Part shown: in pieces, positions 1 through 6,569 of the stretch | Layout: every line of letters begins with the position of its first letter | Numbering within the stretch: position 1 is the first letter of the stretch | Origin: Gammaproteobacteria bacterium | GTDB lineage: Bacteria; Pseudomonadota; Gammaproteobacteria; Xanthomonadales; Marinicellaceae | DNA: 6,612 nt | Direction: 5' to 3' | Assembly (NCBI GenBank): GCA_030426705.1 | Contig: JAUHXW010000169.1 | Location: 1 to 6,612, forward strand | Translations under genes and position numbers: made by a program | Notes under the pieces: model-generated | Seen by the model: only the letters and a program-made list of their open reading frames with translations | Databases searched by the model: none | What the model was told of the DNA's origin: nothing

Positions 1-80
1 GTCATTATAACCCAGTTGAGTATTTTTGCAAATTTCAGTCTAAATACAGAAATTCTAGACACTTCTTTTCCAAAATAAAC

Positions 81-117
81 GCCTACCTAGCAACGGCAGA
101 CTGAAGTCAACTACCTC
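81..117. repeat. Degenerate REP-like pair (pair 1)
   Basis: The right half, read on the minus strand from 117, is GAGGTAGTTGACTTCAGTCT. It matches the right-hand elements of the other two pairs almost base for base, although its stem is shortened. The left half survives only as GCCTACC (81-87), which equals the 3' end of the left element of the pair at 333. The simplest reading is an eroded inverted pair of the same family. The left half alone would not be callable without the other copies. Confidence 0.5.
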
Positions 118-211
118 TGAAGAACTTTTTTTGCACTGCGCGGTTTGCTTTGTAAACTTAAAGACACTTGTTACCGGCCTTAACAGGTAAAGTGATGGTG
201 GAGAGTGTTTT

Positions 212-271
212 GGGGTGTCGGCTTCAGCCGACCTGTTGATTGTGACTTGGGTTGACTAAAGTCAACTCCCC
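212..271. repeat. REP-like inverted pair, intact (pair 2)
   Basis: Two perfect hairpins sit in opposite orientation. GTCGGCTTCAGCCGAC (217-232) has a 7-bp stem and 2-nt loop, and GTTGACTAAAGTCAAC (251-266) has a 7-bp stem and 2-nt loop. The first is preceded by GGGG (212-215) and the second is followed by CCCC (268-271). Read on the minus strand, the second element is therefore a variant of the first: G-rich 5' tag, then a hairpin of the form GTYGRCTTYAGYCRAC. This is the arrangement of REP sequences in a BIME, with 18 nt between stems. Such elements are usually spread by RAYT (Y1 tyrosine) transposases; none is encoded here. Confidence 0.75.
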
Positions 272-332
272 AAGGGAACGTTGCAAAAATTTCACCTTGC
301 CACCGATAGATTCAAGCTTAATATCACCACTT

Positions 333-392
333 GGGTAGTAGGCTTTAGCCTACCTTTTGCTTTGGTTAAGTTGGCTGAAATTCAACTACCTC
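333..392. repeat. REP-like inverted pair (pair 3)
   Basis: The left element has a GGG tag and the perfect hairpin GTAGGCTTTAGCCTAC (338-353, 7-bp stem). The right element (370-392) is inverted and reads GAGGTAGTTGAATTTCAG on the minus strand. It keeps the tag and the outer stem GTTG/CAAC but carries inner mismatches and one extra base. Stem spacing is 16 nt, close to the 18 nt of pair 2. Left and right elements form two subtypes across the window: G/C-richer stems on the left, GTTGACT-type stems on the right. This parallels the distinct REP subtypes within BIMEs. Confidence 0.7.
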
Positions 393-422
393 AAAATGAC
401 AACAGCTCTTTAAACCTTCCAA

Positions 423-477
423 TTGAATTTTAAAATATAGGCAGCATATTACAGCCTTAAGCGAAATCTTTTACAAT
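423..477 (+). promoter_or_regulatory. Candidate promoter(s) of the DUF3301-ABC operon
   Basis: TTGAAT (423-428) and CATATT (445-450) are 16 nt apart and could serve as -35 and -10 boxes, giving a leader of about 27 nt. A better -10 match, TACAAT (472-477), lies only 6 nt before the ATG at 484. It lacks a good -35 at 17 nt spacing, and if used it would make an almost leaderless message. Both are pattern matches in AT-rich DNA, and neither is secure. Confidence 0.3.
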
Positions 478-483
478 AAGAAC

Positions 484-810
484 ATGGCAGAATTATCCGC
501 ACTTGTGGTCTTGGGTTTACTGGGCTACTACTGGTACAACCAAACCACCGCTTTAGACTTGACCCGTCTGGCAGGTAAGCAAATCACGCAACAAAAAGGC
601 TGGGTGTTTCTTGATGACTCAGTGCTACAGAAAAAAATCAGCATCAAACCACGTTATGGCAAATTATCTTACTACCGGGTTTTTGAGTTTGAATTTTCAG
701 ATGCCAACGCCAAACGTTACAAAGGTGCCATCACTCACCATGGCGGTAAAGTGGTTGAAATTAAATTTTTCCACGAATTTGGTATTGAAACCATACCCCT
801 TCAAAATTGA
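484..810 (+). CDS. DUF3301 family small membrane-anchored protein
   Basis: This 108-residue protein resembles the DUF3301 family, whose function is unknown. Visible layout: a single N-terminal hydrophobic segment (about residues 4-18, rich in Leu, Val and Gly and ending YYWYN), a short amphipathic stretch, then a compact basic and beta-rich domain with FLDDSV (42-47) and FEFEFS (67-72). A one-pass inner-membrane anchor with a cytoplasmic domain is inferred from this pattern. The ATG at 484 puts the hydrophobic segment at the extreme N-terminus as expected for the family, but no clear Shine-Dalgarno precedes it. The stop lies 6 nt before the ABC exporter start, so the two are probably co-transcribed and coupled. 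The family assignment is by recognition of the pattern, not by a search. Confidence 0.75.
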   Translation: MAELSALVVLGLLGYYWYNQTTALDLTRLAGKQITQQKGWVFLDDSVLQKKISIKPRYGKLSYYRVFEFEFSDANAKRYKGAITHHGGKVVEIKFFHEFGIETIPLQN

Positions 811-816
811 TTAAAT

Positions 817-2571
817 ATGACTCTTTTTAAAGTTCTTTCCTACGGCAAAGGCTTCAAACACCAAGCTATTTGGGCCAGTATATGCTCCATCGTTAATAAA
901 CTGTTTGATATTGCACCAGAAATCTTGATTGGTATAGCCATAGATGTAGTGATCAATCAGGAAGACTCCTTTGTCGCCGCAATGGGGATTGTCGACCCCA
1001 AACATCAATTGTATCTTTTGGGTGTTTTGACTTTTTTCATTTGGGCAGGCGAGTCACTGTTCCAATATTTATATTTACGCAATTGGCGGGAACTGGCGCA
1101 AAAAATCCAGCACCGTTTTCGGGTCGATTGCTATGGTCACATTCAGCGCATGGACATGCGTTTTTTTGAAGACCAATCCAGTGGCCGTTTGACTTCCATC
1201 CTTAATGATGATGTCAACCAACTGGAACGGTTTTTGAATGTCGGGGCCAATGACATTTTACAAGTGTTGACCTCAGTAGTGGCTGTGGGCGCGGTGTTCT
1301 TTTTGATTTCAACCAAACTGGCTTTATTGGCTTTCACGCCGATTCCGGTGATTATTTTTGGTGCCTTTTATTTTCAACGCAAAGCCGAACCTCGATATGC
1401 ACTGGTTCGTGAAAAGGCCGGTCAAATCGCTGAGGCCATTAATAACAATATTGCGGGTGTGGCCACCATCAAAAGCTTCACCAAAGAAGACCATGAGAGT
1501 CAGCGCATTGCGGTAATCAGTAACGATTATGTGACTGCCAATGAGTCCGCCATTAAGGTCAGTTCGGCTTTTACACCGGTGATACGCATGGCCATCCTTA
1601 CGGGTTTTTTGGCCACTTTCATCGTTGGTGGTTTGGATACTTTAGATGGTGAGTTGGCTGTTGGGGCTTATGGTGTGTTGGTGTTTTTGACCCAAAGACT
1701 ACTCTGGCCATTCCGTGATTTGGCCAACACCATGGACTTGTACGAACGCGGGATGGCTTCGGCACGCCGGATTTTGGGCTTGTTGGATGAACCGATTCGC
1801 ATCAAAGACCACGAAAATGCCAAAGAAATTGAAATCAAAGGTGCGATTAGCTTTGATGAGCTCACTTTTACCTACTCCAGTCAAAGCCAACCGGCTTTGA
1901 AAGACATCAATCTTGCTATCAAAGCAGGTGAAACCGTGGCCTTTGTGGGACAAACCGGTTCCGGCAAAAGTACACTCATTAAATTGTTGATGCGCTATTA
2001 CCATGCAGAACAGGGACAAATCAAACTGGATGGTCATTTGATTGATGAAATTAATATCAATTCATTGCGCTCTCAAATTGGTCTGGTTTCACAAGCCACG
2101 TTTTTATTCAATGCCAGTATTTTTGATAACATCAAATACGGCAATGAAAACGCCACAGATGATCTGGTGATTGAAGCAGCTCAATTAGCAGAAGCCGATG
2201 AATTCATTCAAAAACTGGATCAGGGTTACCAAACACAGGTAGGCGAGCAAGGCGTTAAATTATCAGGTGGTCAAATCCAGCGCATTGCCTTGGCGCGAGC
2301 TTTGTTGAAAAACCCACCCATCCTGATACTCGATGAAGCCACTTCTGCTGTTGATAACGAAACCGAAGCGGCGATTCAAAAGTCTTTGAAAAAAATCGCG
2401 CAGGGTCGAACCGTTATTTTGATTGCGCACAGACTTTCAACTGTGGTCCATGCCAATCAAATTCATGTGCTCGAAAACGGAGAAATCATTGAATCAGGTC
2501 AGCATGACTCATTGATTAAAAATAATGGCAGATACCAGCAACTTTGGGAAATTCAGACGGGTCATGCTTGA
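817..2571 (+). CDS. ABC exporter, fused permease and ATPase (MsbA-like half transporter)
   Basis: At 584 residues this is a normal-length type I exporter half-unit that would dimerise in the inner membrane and pump a lipid, peptide or drug-like substrate using ATP. Six membrane segments are visible at about 17-46, 65-87, 146-166, 168-186, 251-272 and 281-298. The nucleotide-binding domain spans about 345-580: A-loop Tyr353, Walker A GQTGSGKST (378-386, Lys384), Q-loop Gln426, signature LSGGQ (482-486), Walker B ending at Asp506 with catalytic Glu507, and H-loop His538. All catalytic positions are intact, so a homodimer could hydrolyse ATP. No partner half-transporter is in the window. The substrate cannot be told from sequence; MsbA-type lipid flipping is only one option. 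The ATG at 817 has no Shine-Dalgarno and follows the upstream stop by 6 nt, suggesting translational coupling. Confidence 0.93.
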   Translation: MTLFKVLSYGKGFKHQAIWASICSIVNKLFDIAPEILIGIAIDVVINQEDSFVAAMGIVDPKHQLYLLGVLTFFIWAGESLFQYLYLRNWRELAQKIQHRFRVDCYGHIQRMDMRFFEDQSSGRLTSILNDDVNQLERFLNVGANDILQVLTSVVAVGAVFFLISTKLALLAFTPIPVIIFGAFYFQRKAEPRYALVREKAGQIAEAINNNIAGVATIKSFTKEDHESQRIAVISNDYVTANESAIKVSSAFTPVIRMAILTGFLATFIVGGLDTLDGELAVGAYGVLVFLTQRLLWPFRDLANTMDLYERGMASARRILGLLDEPIRIKDHENAKEIEIKGAISFDELTFTYSSQSQPALKDINLAIKAGETVAFVGQTGSGKSTLIKLLMRYYHAEQGQIKLDGHLIDEININSLRSQIGLVSQATFLFNASIFDNIKYGNENATDDLVIEAAQLAEADEFIQKLDQGYQTQVGEQGVKLSGGQIQRIALARALLKNPPILILDEATSAVDNETEAAIQKSLKKIAQGRTVILIAHRLSTVVHANQIHVLENGEIIESGQHDSLIKNNGRYQQLWEIQTGHA

Positions 2572-2593
2572 TAGTAATTTACGTTAAGTTCAT

Positions 2594-2968
2594 TCATGAT
2601 TTGTCAAATTGTTTGACTTTATTAATACCATGAAAAGCAATGTAATCATCTTTCAAACTTTGCGGTAATAGTTTCCATGCCCAATTCCTGGTGTTTTTTC
2701 CGGTGTTTTTGAATTCCAATCCTTCCACATAAGAAACATCTATTGCGTTTTGAATTTTTTTATTACCCAATCGATTGAACCTATCAGCAATCTCAAAAGC
2801 CTTTATCACACTTTCTTTTTTTCCTTCATCTATCAGTTGCTGTGTAAAACAATAAAAGACGCCAACTTCTAAATGCAACAAACCAAATTCCTGATTAATA
2901 GCGTGCCTTAAGTCAGGAAAAGCTTCTTTGATTTCTTTTAACAATTGGCTTCTTTCTAATTTTTTCAT
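2594..2968 (-). CDS. Small DUF7674-like protein of unknown function
   Basis: The protein has 124 residues if it starts at the ATG at 2968 (MKKLERSQ...). That start lies 1 nt after the TGA of the LysE-type gene, so translation is probably coupled. A longer reading from 3010 would add 14 residues encoded inside the upstream gene and is less likely. The protein is soluble with no signal peptide, predicted mainly helical. Recognisable patches are EAFPDLR, FGLLHLEVG, VSYVEGLEF and WAWKLLPQSLKDDY. These resemble small proteins annotated as DUF7674, some of which I recall as immunity-like, but no function should be assigned. The gene is about 33% GC against about 43% for the adjoining exporter gene, a hint of foreign origin. 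It is the last gene of the minus-strand string, and its stop lies 22 nt from that of the convergent ABC exporter. Confidence 0.7.
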   Translation of the reverse strand: MKKLERSQLLKEIKEAFPDLRHAINQEFGLLHLEVGVFYCFTQQLIDEGKKESVIKAFEIADRFNRLGNKKIQNAIDVSYVEGLEFKNTGKNTRNWAWKLLPQSLKDDYIAFHGINKVKQFDKS

Positions 2969-2969
2969 G

Positions 2970-3584
2970 TCAGAAAATCGAATAAAACAACAACCCAGCC
3001 AATAACACAAAAATACCGACTGTGATGTAATCCATGGTCAGTTTGAATTTTGGGTTTTGCATAAAATTTTGCGCACTTTTGGCGGTAATCAAAGCCAAGC
3101 CACCGAACACCATAATGGTGGTAAAGATAAACAGTAAACCCAAAATGGCAATGCGCCAGCTATACCCCGGTTGATCCAATTGGGCAAATTGCGGAAATAA
3201 AGCCAGAAAAAACAGCAGCACTTTGGGATTGGATATGTTCATGATCACACCACGCCAGTAATAGGAACCCTTGATTTGGGTTTTATTGGACGCATTGGTA
3301 TGTTCATGACGATGTACCCAAGTCAGGTAAGCCAAATACAACAAATAGGCGGCACCAAAAACAGCGATAAACTTCATCGCAACCGGACTGGCAATAATCA
3401 ATGCAGAGATGCCCAGCATGATTAATAAGGTATGAACTATGACACCACTGGCAAGTCCCAGGGTCAGATGAATGGCTTTGTTGAATCCTTCTTTGGCGGC
3501 AATAGCAACCACCAACAACACATCTGGCCCGGGGGTTAAGGCCAGCAAAACGGCTGTCACAAAAAAACTGAAATATCCCGCCAA
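2970..3584 (-). CDS. LysE/RhtB-family amino-acid exporter, non-ATG start
   Basis: This 204-residue inner-membrane protein belongs to the LysE/RhtB efflux superfamily, which exports amino acids or related metabolites. The family hallmark LTPGPD lies at residues 16-21 and a second conserved stretch, NPKVLLFFLALFPQF, at 119-133. About six hydrophobic segments are visible (near 5-29, 39-65, 70-90, 113-132, 145-166 and 184-203), with a hydrophilic loop at about 91-109. Length is typical. The start is TTG at 3584: there is no ATG, the first internal Met is residue 56, and that is inside the conserved region. ATT at 3587 or CTG at 3590 are possible alternatives. The ORF is in the same frame as the PilZ gene, directly after its TAA, and no Shine-Dalgarno is seen. 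Reinitiation after the PilZ gene is therefore the likely mode of translation. The substrate is unknown. Confidence 0.88.
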   Translation of the reverse strand: MAGYFSFFVTAVLLALTPGPDVLLVVAIAAKEGFNKAIHLTLGLASGVIVHTLLIMLGISALIIASPVAMKFIAVFGAAYLLYLAYLTWVHRHEHTNASNKTQIKGSYYWRGVIMNISNPKVLLFFLALFPQFAQLDQPGYSWRIAILGLLFIFTTIMVFGGLALITAKSAQNFMQNPKFKLTMDYITVGIFVLLAGLLFYSIF

Positions 3585-3596
3585 AATCAGATTGTT

Positions 3597-3944
3597 TTAG
3601 GTGCTGTAGGCTTCCACTTCATGGACGTGGTCACCCAACAATTGCCACATGGCGACTTGTTTTTCTTCAGGAATTGAAATGTAATGCAAGGCAATTTGAC
3701 CTTCATGGATGCGAGTTACCTTGGATGAAACATGTAAATTAAATGTGTCGTTGACCACAATCTCCAAAATACACACATCGCCAATTTGTAAATCTTCGAT
3801 GCTTTCATTTTTAATCAGCTCAACCAAAATGCCTGAAGCTGAAATATTTTTCACATCAGTGACACAAGAATACCCTTTGAACAACAACAAACAAGAGGCT
3901 TCAATAGGCTTTCTTGCATACCTGGTTTGTTTGTCTTCTTTCAT
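3597..3944 (-). CDS. PilZ-domain protein, possible c-di-GMP receptor
   Basis: This 115-residue single-domain protein fits the PilZ family, whose members bind cyclic di-GMP and act on motility, polysaccharide or secretion targets. The second PilZ motif, (D/N)xSxxG, is present as NISASG (33-38). The first motif, RxxxR, is imperfect. The stretch TRYARK (7-12) carries Arg8 and Arg11, but at the required spacing one arginine is replaced (Thr7 or Lys12). Binding may be weakened or lost, though basic residues remain. The rest alternates beta-strand-like segments (for example residues 58-66, VCILEIVVN) and ends in a short helix. The ATG at 3944 follows the lysS stop by 4 nt, so coupling to lysS is likely. 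The partner protein is unknown, and nothing in the neighbourhood points to pili or flagella. Confidence 0.82.
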   Translation of the reverse strand: MKEDKQTRYARKPIEASCLLLFKGYSCVTDVKNISASGILVELIKNESIEDLQIGDVCILEIVVNDTFNLHVSSKVTRIHEGQIALHYISIPEEKQVAMWQLLGDHVHEVEAYST

Positions 3945-3948
3945 CTCA

Positions 3949-5427
3949 CTACTCTGGTTTCATATATGGAAACAATAGTACATCACGGATTGAAGCTGAA
4001 TTTGTGAACAGCATCACCAATCGGTCTATACCAATACCCTCGCCCGCAGCAGGAGGCATGCCATATTCCAATGCGCGAATATAGTCTGCATCATAGTGCA
4101 TGGCTTCATCATCCCCCGCTTCGAGATTAGCCACTTGCTGTTTGAAACGTTCTGCCTGATCTTCCGGGTCATTCAACTCGGAGAAGCCGTTGGCAATTTC
4201 ATTGCCGCAAATAAACAATTCAAAACGATCGGTTATTTCCGGATTGTCATCGTTTCTGCGTGACAAGGGCGATATCTCTATGGGATATTCTGTCACAAAA
4301 GTGGGTTGAATGAGGTTAGCTTCCACATGGATATCGAACAATTCAGCCAATAATTCGCCTTTTTGCCATTTTTTGTCATAAGAAATGCCTTTGTTATCGC
4401 AGTAGGCCTGCATAACTGACAAATTATTGCAGTCTTTTGCCGATAATCCATCGCTGTATTCAGCAACCAAAGAAGCCATAGATTGACGCTTGAATGGTTG
4501 AGCAAAATCCAATTGATGGCCCTGGTATTCAAACTGATGGCTGCCCTTGACGTTTTCAGCCAATGATTTGAACAGTTGCTCGGTCAGGTCCATCAGATCA
4601 TTGTAGTCAGCATAGGCCCAATAAAATTCCATCATGGTGAATTCAGGATTGTGCTTGGTTGAAACCCCTTCATTTCTGAAATTTCGGTTGATTTCAAATA
4701 CTTTTTCAAAACCACCCACCGTCAACCGCTTCAAAAACAGTTCAGGAGCAACCCGCAAATACAACTCCAAATCCAATGCATTGTGATGCGTGGTGAATGG
4801 TTTGGCTGTTGCGCCACCTGGAATCATGTGCATCATCGGTGTTTCCACTTCGAGGAAATCCAAATCTTCCATAAATCTTCTGATGTGTGAGACCATTTTG
4901 GAACGAACTTTGAATACATCAGCGGATTCATTGTTCACAATCAAATCCACATAACGCTGACGGTAGCGGGTTTCCTGATCGGACAATCCATGGAATTTTT
5001 CAGGTAGAGGACGCAATGATTTGGTCACCAGTTCCAATTCAGTGACTTTGACTGACAGCTCATCGGTTTTGGTCTTGAACAACACACCTTTGCCATAGAC
5101 GATATCACCCATGTCCCAATGTTTAAAGTCGTCAAATTTTTCTTCACCAACACCGTTCAACTGTACAAACAATTGAATTTCACCCGATACATCTTTCAGT
5201 ACAGCAAAACCACCCTTACCAAACAAACGCTGACTCATCATGCGACCAACCACGGCCACTTCGATGTTTTGTGGATCCAATGTTTCCTTGTCTAACTCAT
5301 CGTATTGTTTGTGCAATTCAGCTGCCAAATGACTGCGTCTGAACTGGTTAGGATAAGCATTGCGCTCGGCTCTGATGGCGGTTAATTTACCGCGTCTTTC
5401 TGCGATGAGTTTATTGTCTTCAGTCAT
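3949..5427 (-). CDS. lysS: Lysyl-tRNA synthetase, class II
   Basis: LysS joins lysine to tRNA-Lys in an ATP-dependent cytoplasmic reaction and works as a homodimer. The protein has 492 residues, close to the 505 of E. coli LysS. The N-terminus (ELIAERR-type start, here KLIAERRGKL) is typical. An OB-fold anticodon-binding domain covers about 58-150, and the class II catalytic core covers about 170-490. Motif 2 contains FRNEG (250-254) with catalytic Arg251, and motif 3 GIGIDRL has Arg469 and runs to the usual C-terminus LLFPYMKPE. The internal GGATAKPF and SPLSRR stretches are also characteristic. The ATG at 5427 lies 30 nt after the prfB stop with only a weak purine tract upstream. The prfB-lysS pairing is conserved in gammaproteobacteria. 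No truncation or anomaly is seen. Confidence 0.98.
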   Translation of the reverse strand: MTEDNKLIAERRGKLTAIRAERNAYPNQFRRSHLAAELHKQYDELDKETLDPQNIEVAVVGRMMSQRLFGKGGFAVLKDVSGEIQLFVQLNGVGEEKFDDFKHWDMGDIVYGKGVLFKTKTDELSVKVTELELVTKSLRPLPEKFHGLSDQETRYRQRYVDLIVNNESADVFKVRSKMVSHIRRFMEDLDFLEVETPMMHMIPGGATAKPFTTHHNALDLELYLRVAPELFLKRLTVGGFEKVFEINRNFRNEGVSTKHNPEFTMMEFYWAYADYNDLMDLTEQLFKSLAENVKGSHQFEYQGHQLDFAQPFKRQSMASLVAEYSDGLSAKDCNNLSVMQAYCDNKGISYDKKWQKGELLAELFDIHVEANLIQPTFVTEYPIEISPLSRRNDDNPEITDRFELFICGNEIANGFSELNDPEDQAERFKQQVANLEAGDDEAMHYDADYIRALEYGMPPAAGEGIGIDRLVMLFTNSASIRDVLLFPYMKPE

Positions 5428-5457
5428 GATTTTTTGTTTACTTTTTAAGCGAGGTCA

Positions 5458-6553
5458 TTACAAGCCTTGTTTCAGGCTGGCTTCGATAAATTTATCCAAA
5501 TCACCGTCCAAAACGGCTTGGGTATTGGTGTTTTCCACACCGGTTCTTAAGTCCTTAATGCGCGATTGATCCAGTACATAGGAACGAATTTGGCTGCCCC
5601 AACCAATGTCGGATTTGTTTTCTTCCATCGATTGCGATTCGGCACTGCGCTTTTGCATTTCCAATTCATACAACTTGGCTTTTAATTGCTGCATGGCAGT
5701 GGATTTGTTTTGGTGTTGTGAGCGGCCATTTTGACATTGCACCACGGTATTGGTAGGCAAATGGGTGATACGTACTGCCGATTCGGTTTTGTTCACATGC
5801 TGTCCACCTGCCCCAGAGGAACGGTACACATCAATGCGTAAATCAGCCGTATTGATGTCAATTTCAAAACTGTCGTCTATTTCAGGTGATACAAATACGG
5901 CAGCAAAACTGGTGTGTCGTTTGTTACTGGAATCAAAAGGTGACTTTCGCACCAAACGATGCACGCCAATTTCTGTTCTGAGCCAGCCATAGGCATAATC
6001 GCCATCAACTTTGATGGTTGCTGACTTGATACCGGCTACATCGCCAGCTGAAACCTCAATCAATTCGGATTTCCAGCCGCGTGATTCAATCCAGCGCAGA
6101 TACATGCGCAGCAGCATTTCGGCCCAGTCCTGGGCTTCGGTGCCGCCAGATCCAGCCTGGATATCGACAAAAGCATTGTTGGGATCCATCTCACCGGAAA
6201 ACATTTTTTGAAATTCCAATTTTTCAATTTTGACTTCCAGTTCATCAATCATCACCAAAACTTCATTGAGACTGTCCTGATCTTCTTCATCATTGGCCAT
6301 TTGCAGAAATTCATCGGCATCAGCAATACCTGATTTGAGTGCATCGATGGTGGATACAATGTGTTCCAGGGTGGCGCGTTCCTTGCTCAGTGATTGGGCT
6401 TTTTCCTGATCGTTCCAGACATCAGGATCTTCCAGTTCGAGGTTGACTTCTTCTAAGCGTTCTTTCTTGTTTTCGTAGTCAAAGATACCTCCACAGCGCA
6501 TCCGTACGCTGTTGGAAGTCTTCCAATTGGGCAACTTGTGGTGCTATTTCCAT
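5458..6553 (-). CDS. prfB: Peptide chain release factor 2, with programmed +1 frameshift
   Basis: RF2 reads UGA and UAA stop codons on the ribosome and releases the finished peptide. Translation starts at ATG 6553 (MEIAPQVAQL...), runs 24 codons to CTT at 6484-6482, meets TGA at 6481-6479, then slips +1 and continues as DYENKKERLEEV to TAA at 5460-5458. The product is 364 residues; E. coli RF2 has 365. The anticodon-like tripeptide SPF is at 204-206 and the catalytic GGQ at 249-251. The position equivalent to E. coli residue 246 is Ser245, not the Thr of strain K-12. The N-terminal third is helical, as in the family. An AGGA tract lies 11 nt before the ATG. Reading the downstream frame back to a TTG at 6534 gives a false N-terminus. 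Expression is expected to be autoregulated through the frameshift. Confidence 0.97.
6478..6493 (-). promoter_or_regulatory. prfB: prfB programmed +1 frameshift site
   Basis: On the minus strand this reads TGG AGG TAT CTT TGA C. A Shine-Dalgarno-like GGAGG (6492-6488) lies 3 nt upstream of the slippery CTT codon. The in-frame stop TGA is followed by C, a poor termination context. The layout is the same as in E. coli prfB (purine-rich SD-like tract, TAT, CTT, TGA, C). When RF2 is scarce, ribosomes pause at TGA, slip +1 and make RF2; when it is plentiful they stop after 24 codons. The mechanism is established in E. coli and inferred here from the identical site. Confidence 0.96.
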
Positions 6554-6569
6554 AGTAATTCTGATCCTG

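Larger units (their letters stand above)
1..483. other. Intergenic region with REP-like repeat pairs
   Basis: No gene can be supported here. Short open stretches run in from the left edge on the plus strand (one ends at TAA 76-78, another at TGA 100-102), but they are too short to identify. The region holds three inverted-repeat pairs of one family (about 81-117, 212-271 and 333-392), described separately, and a candidate promoter for the downstream operon near 423-477. A T-run at 125-132 follows the first repeat remnant, but it lies too far from a stable stem to call a terminator. No tRNA or other structured RNA was recognised. Confidence 0.7.

Noticed and set aside
171..190. Inverted repeat TTACC/GGTAA as a possible terminator
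   Set aside because: A 5-bp stem with a 10-nt loop and no following T-run; too weak.
81..392. Repeat cluster as a CRISPR array
   Set aside because: The units are inverted pairs with unequal spacing and variable stems, not direct repeats with uniform spacers, and no cas genes are present.
1699..2037. 112-codon minus-strand ORF inside the ABC exporter
   Set aside because: It is antisense to the conserved exporter (linker and Walker A region), with no recognisable domain; a shadow of the real gene.
2969..3010. Longer start for the DUF7674-like gene, adding 14 residues (MCYWLGCCF...)
   Set aside because: The extension lies inside the exporter gene and its composition is unlike the rest; the ATG 1 nt after the exporter stop is a better coupled start.
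3709..3978. 89-codon plus-strand ORF across the PilZ gene and the lysS 3' end
   Set aside because: Antisense to two well-supported genes, with no family resemblance and no start signals.
4293..4532. 79-codon minus-strand ORF within lysS in another frame
   Set aside because: It overlaps the catalytic domain of lysS out of frame; no independent support.
5360..6211. Plus-strand ORFs of 66-80 codons opposite lysS and prfB
   Set aside because: They mirror conserved coding sequence on the other strand and show no domain; shadows.
6482..6534. prfB N-terminus read from TTG 6534 in the downstream frame (MPNWKTSNSV...)
   Set aside because: It does not resemble RF2 N-termini, while the other frame from ATG 6553 gives a typical one and ends exactly at the recoding site.
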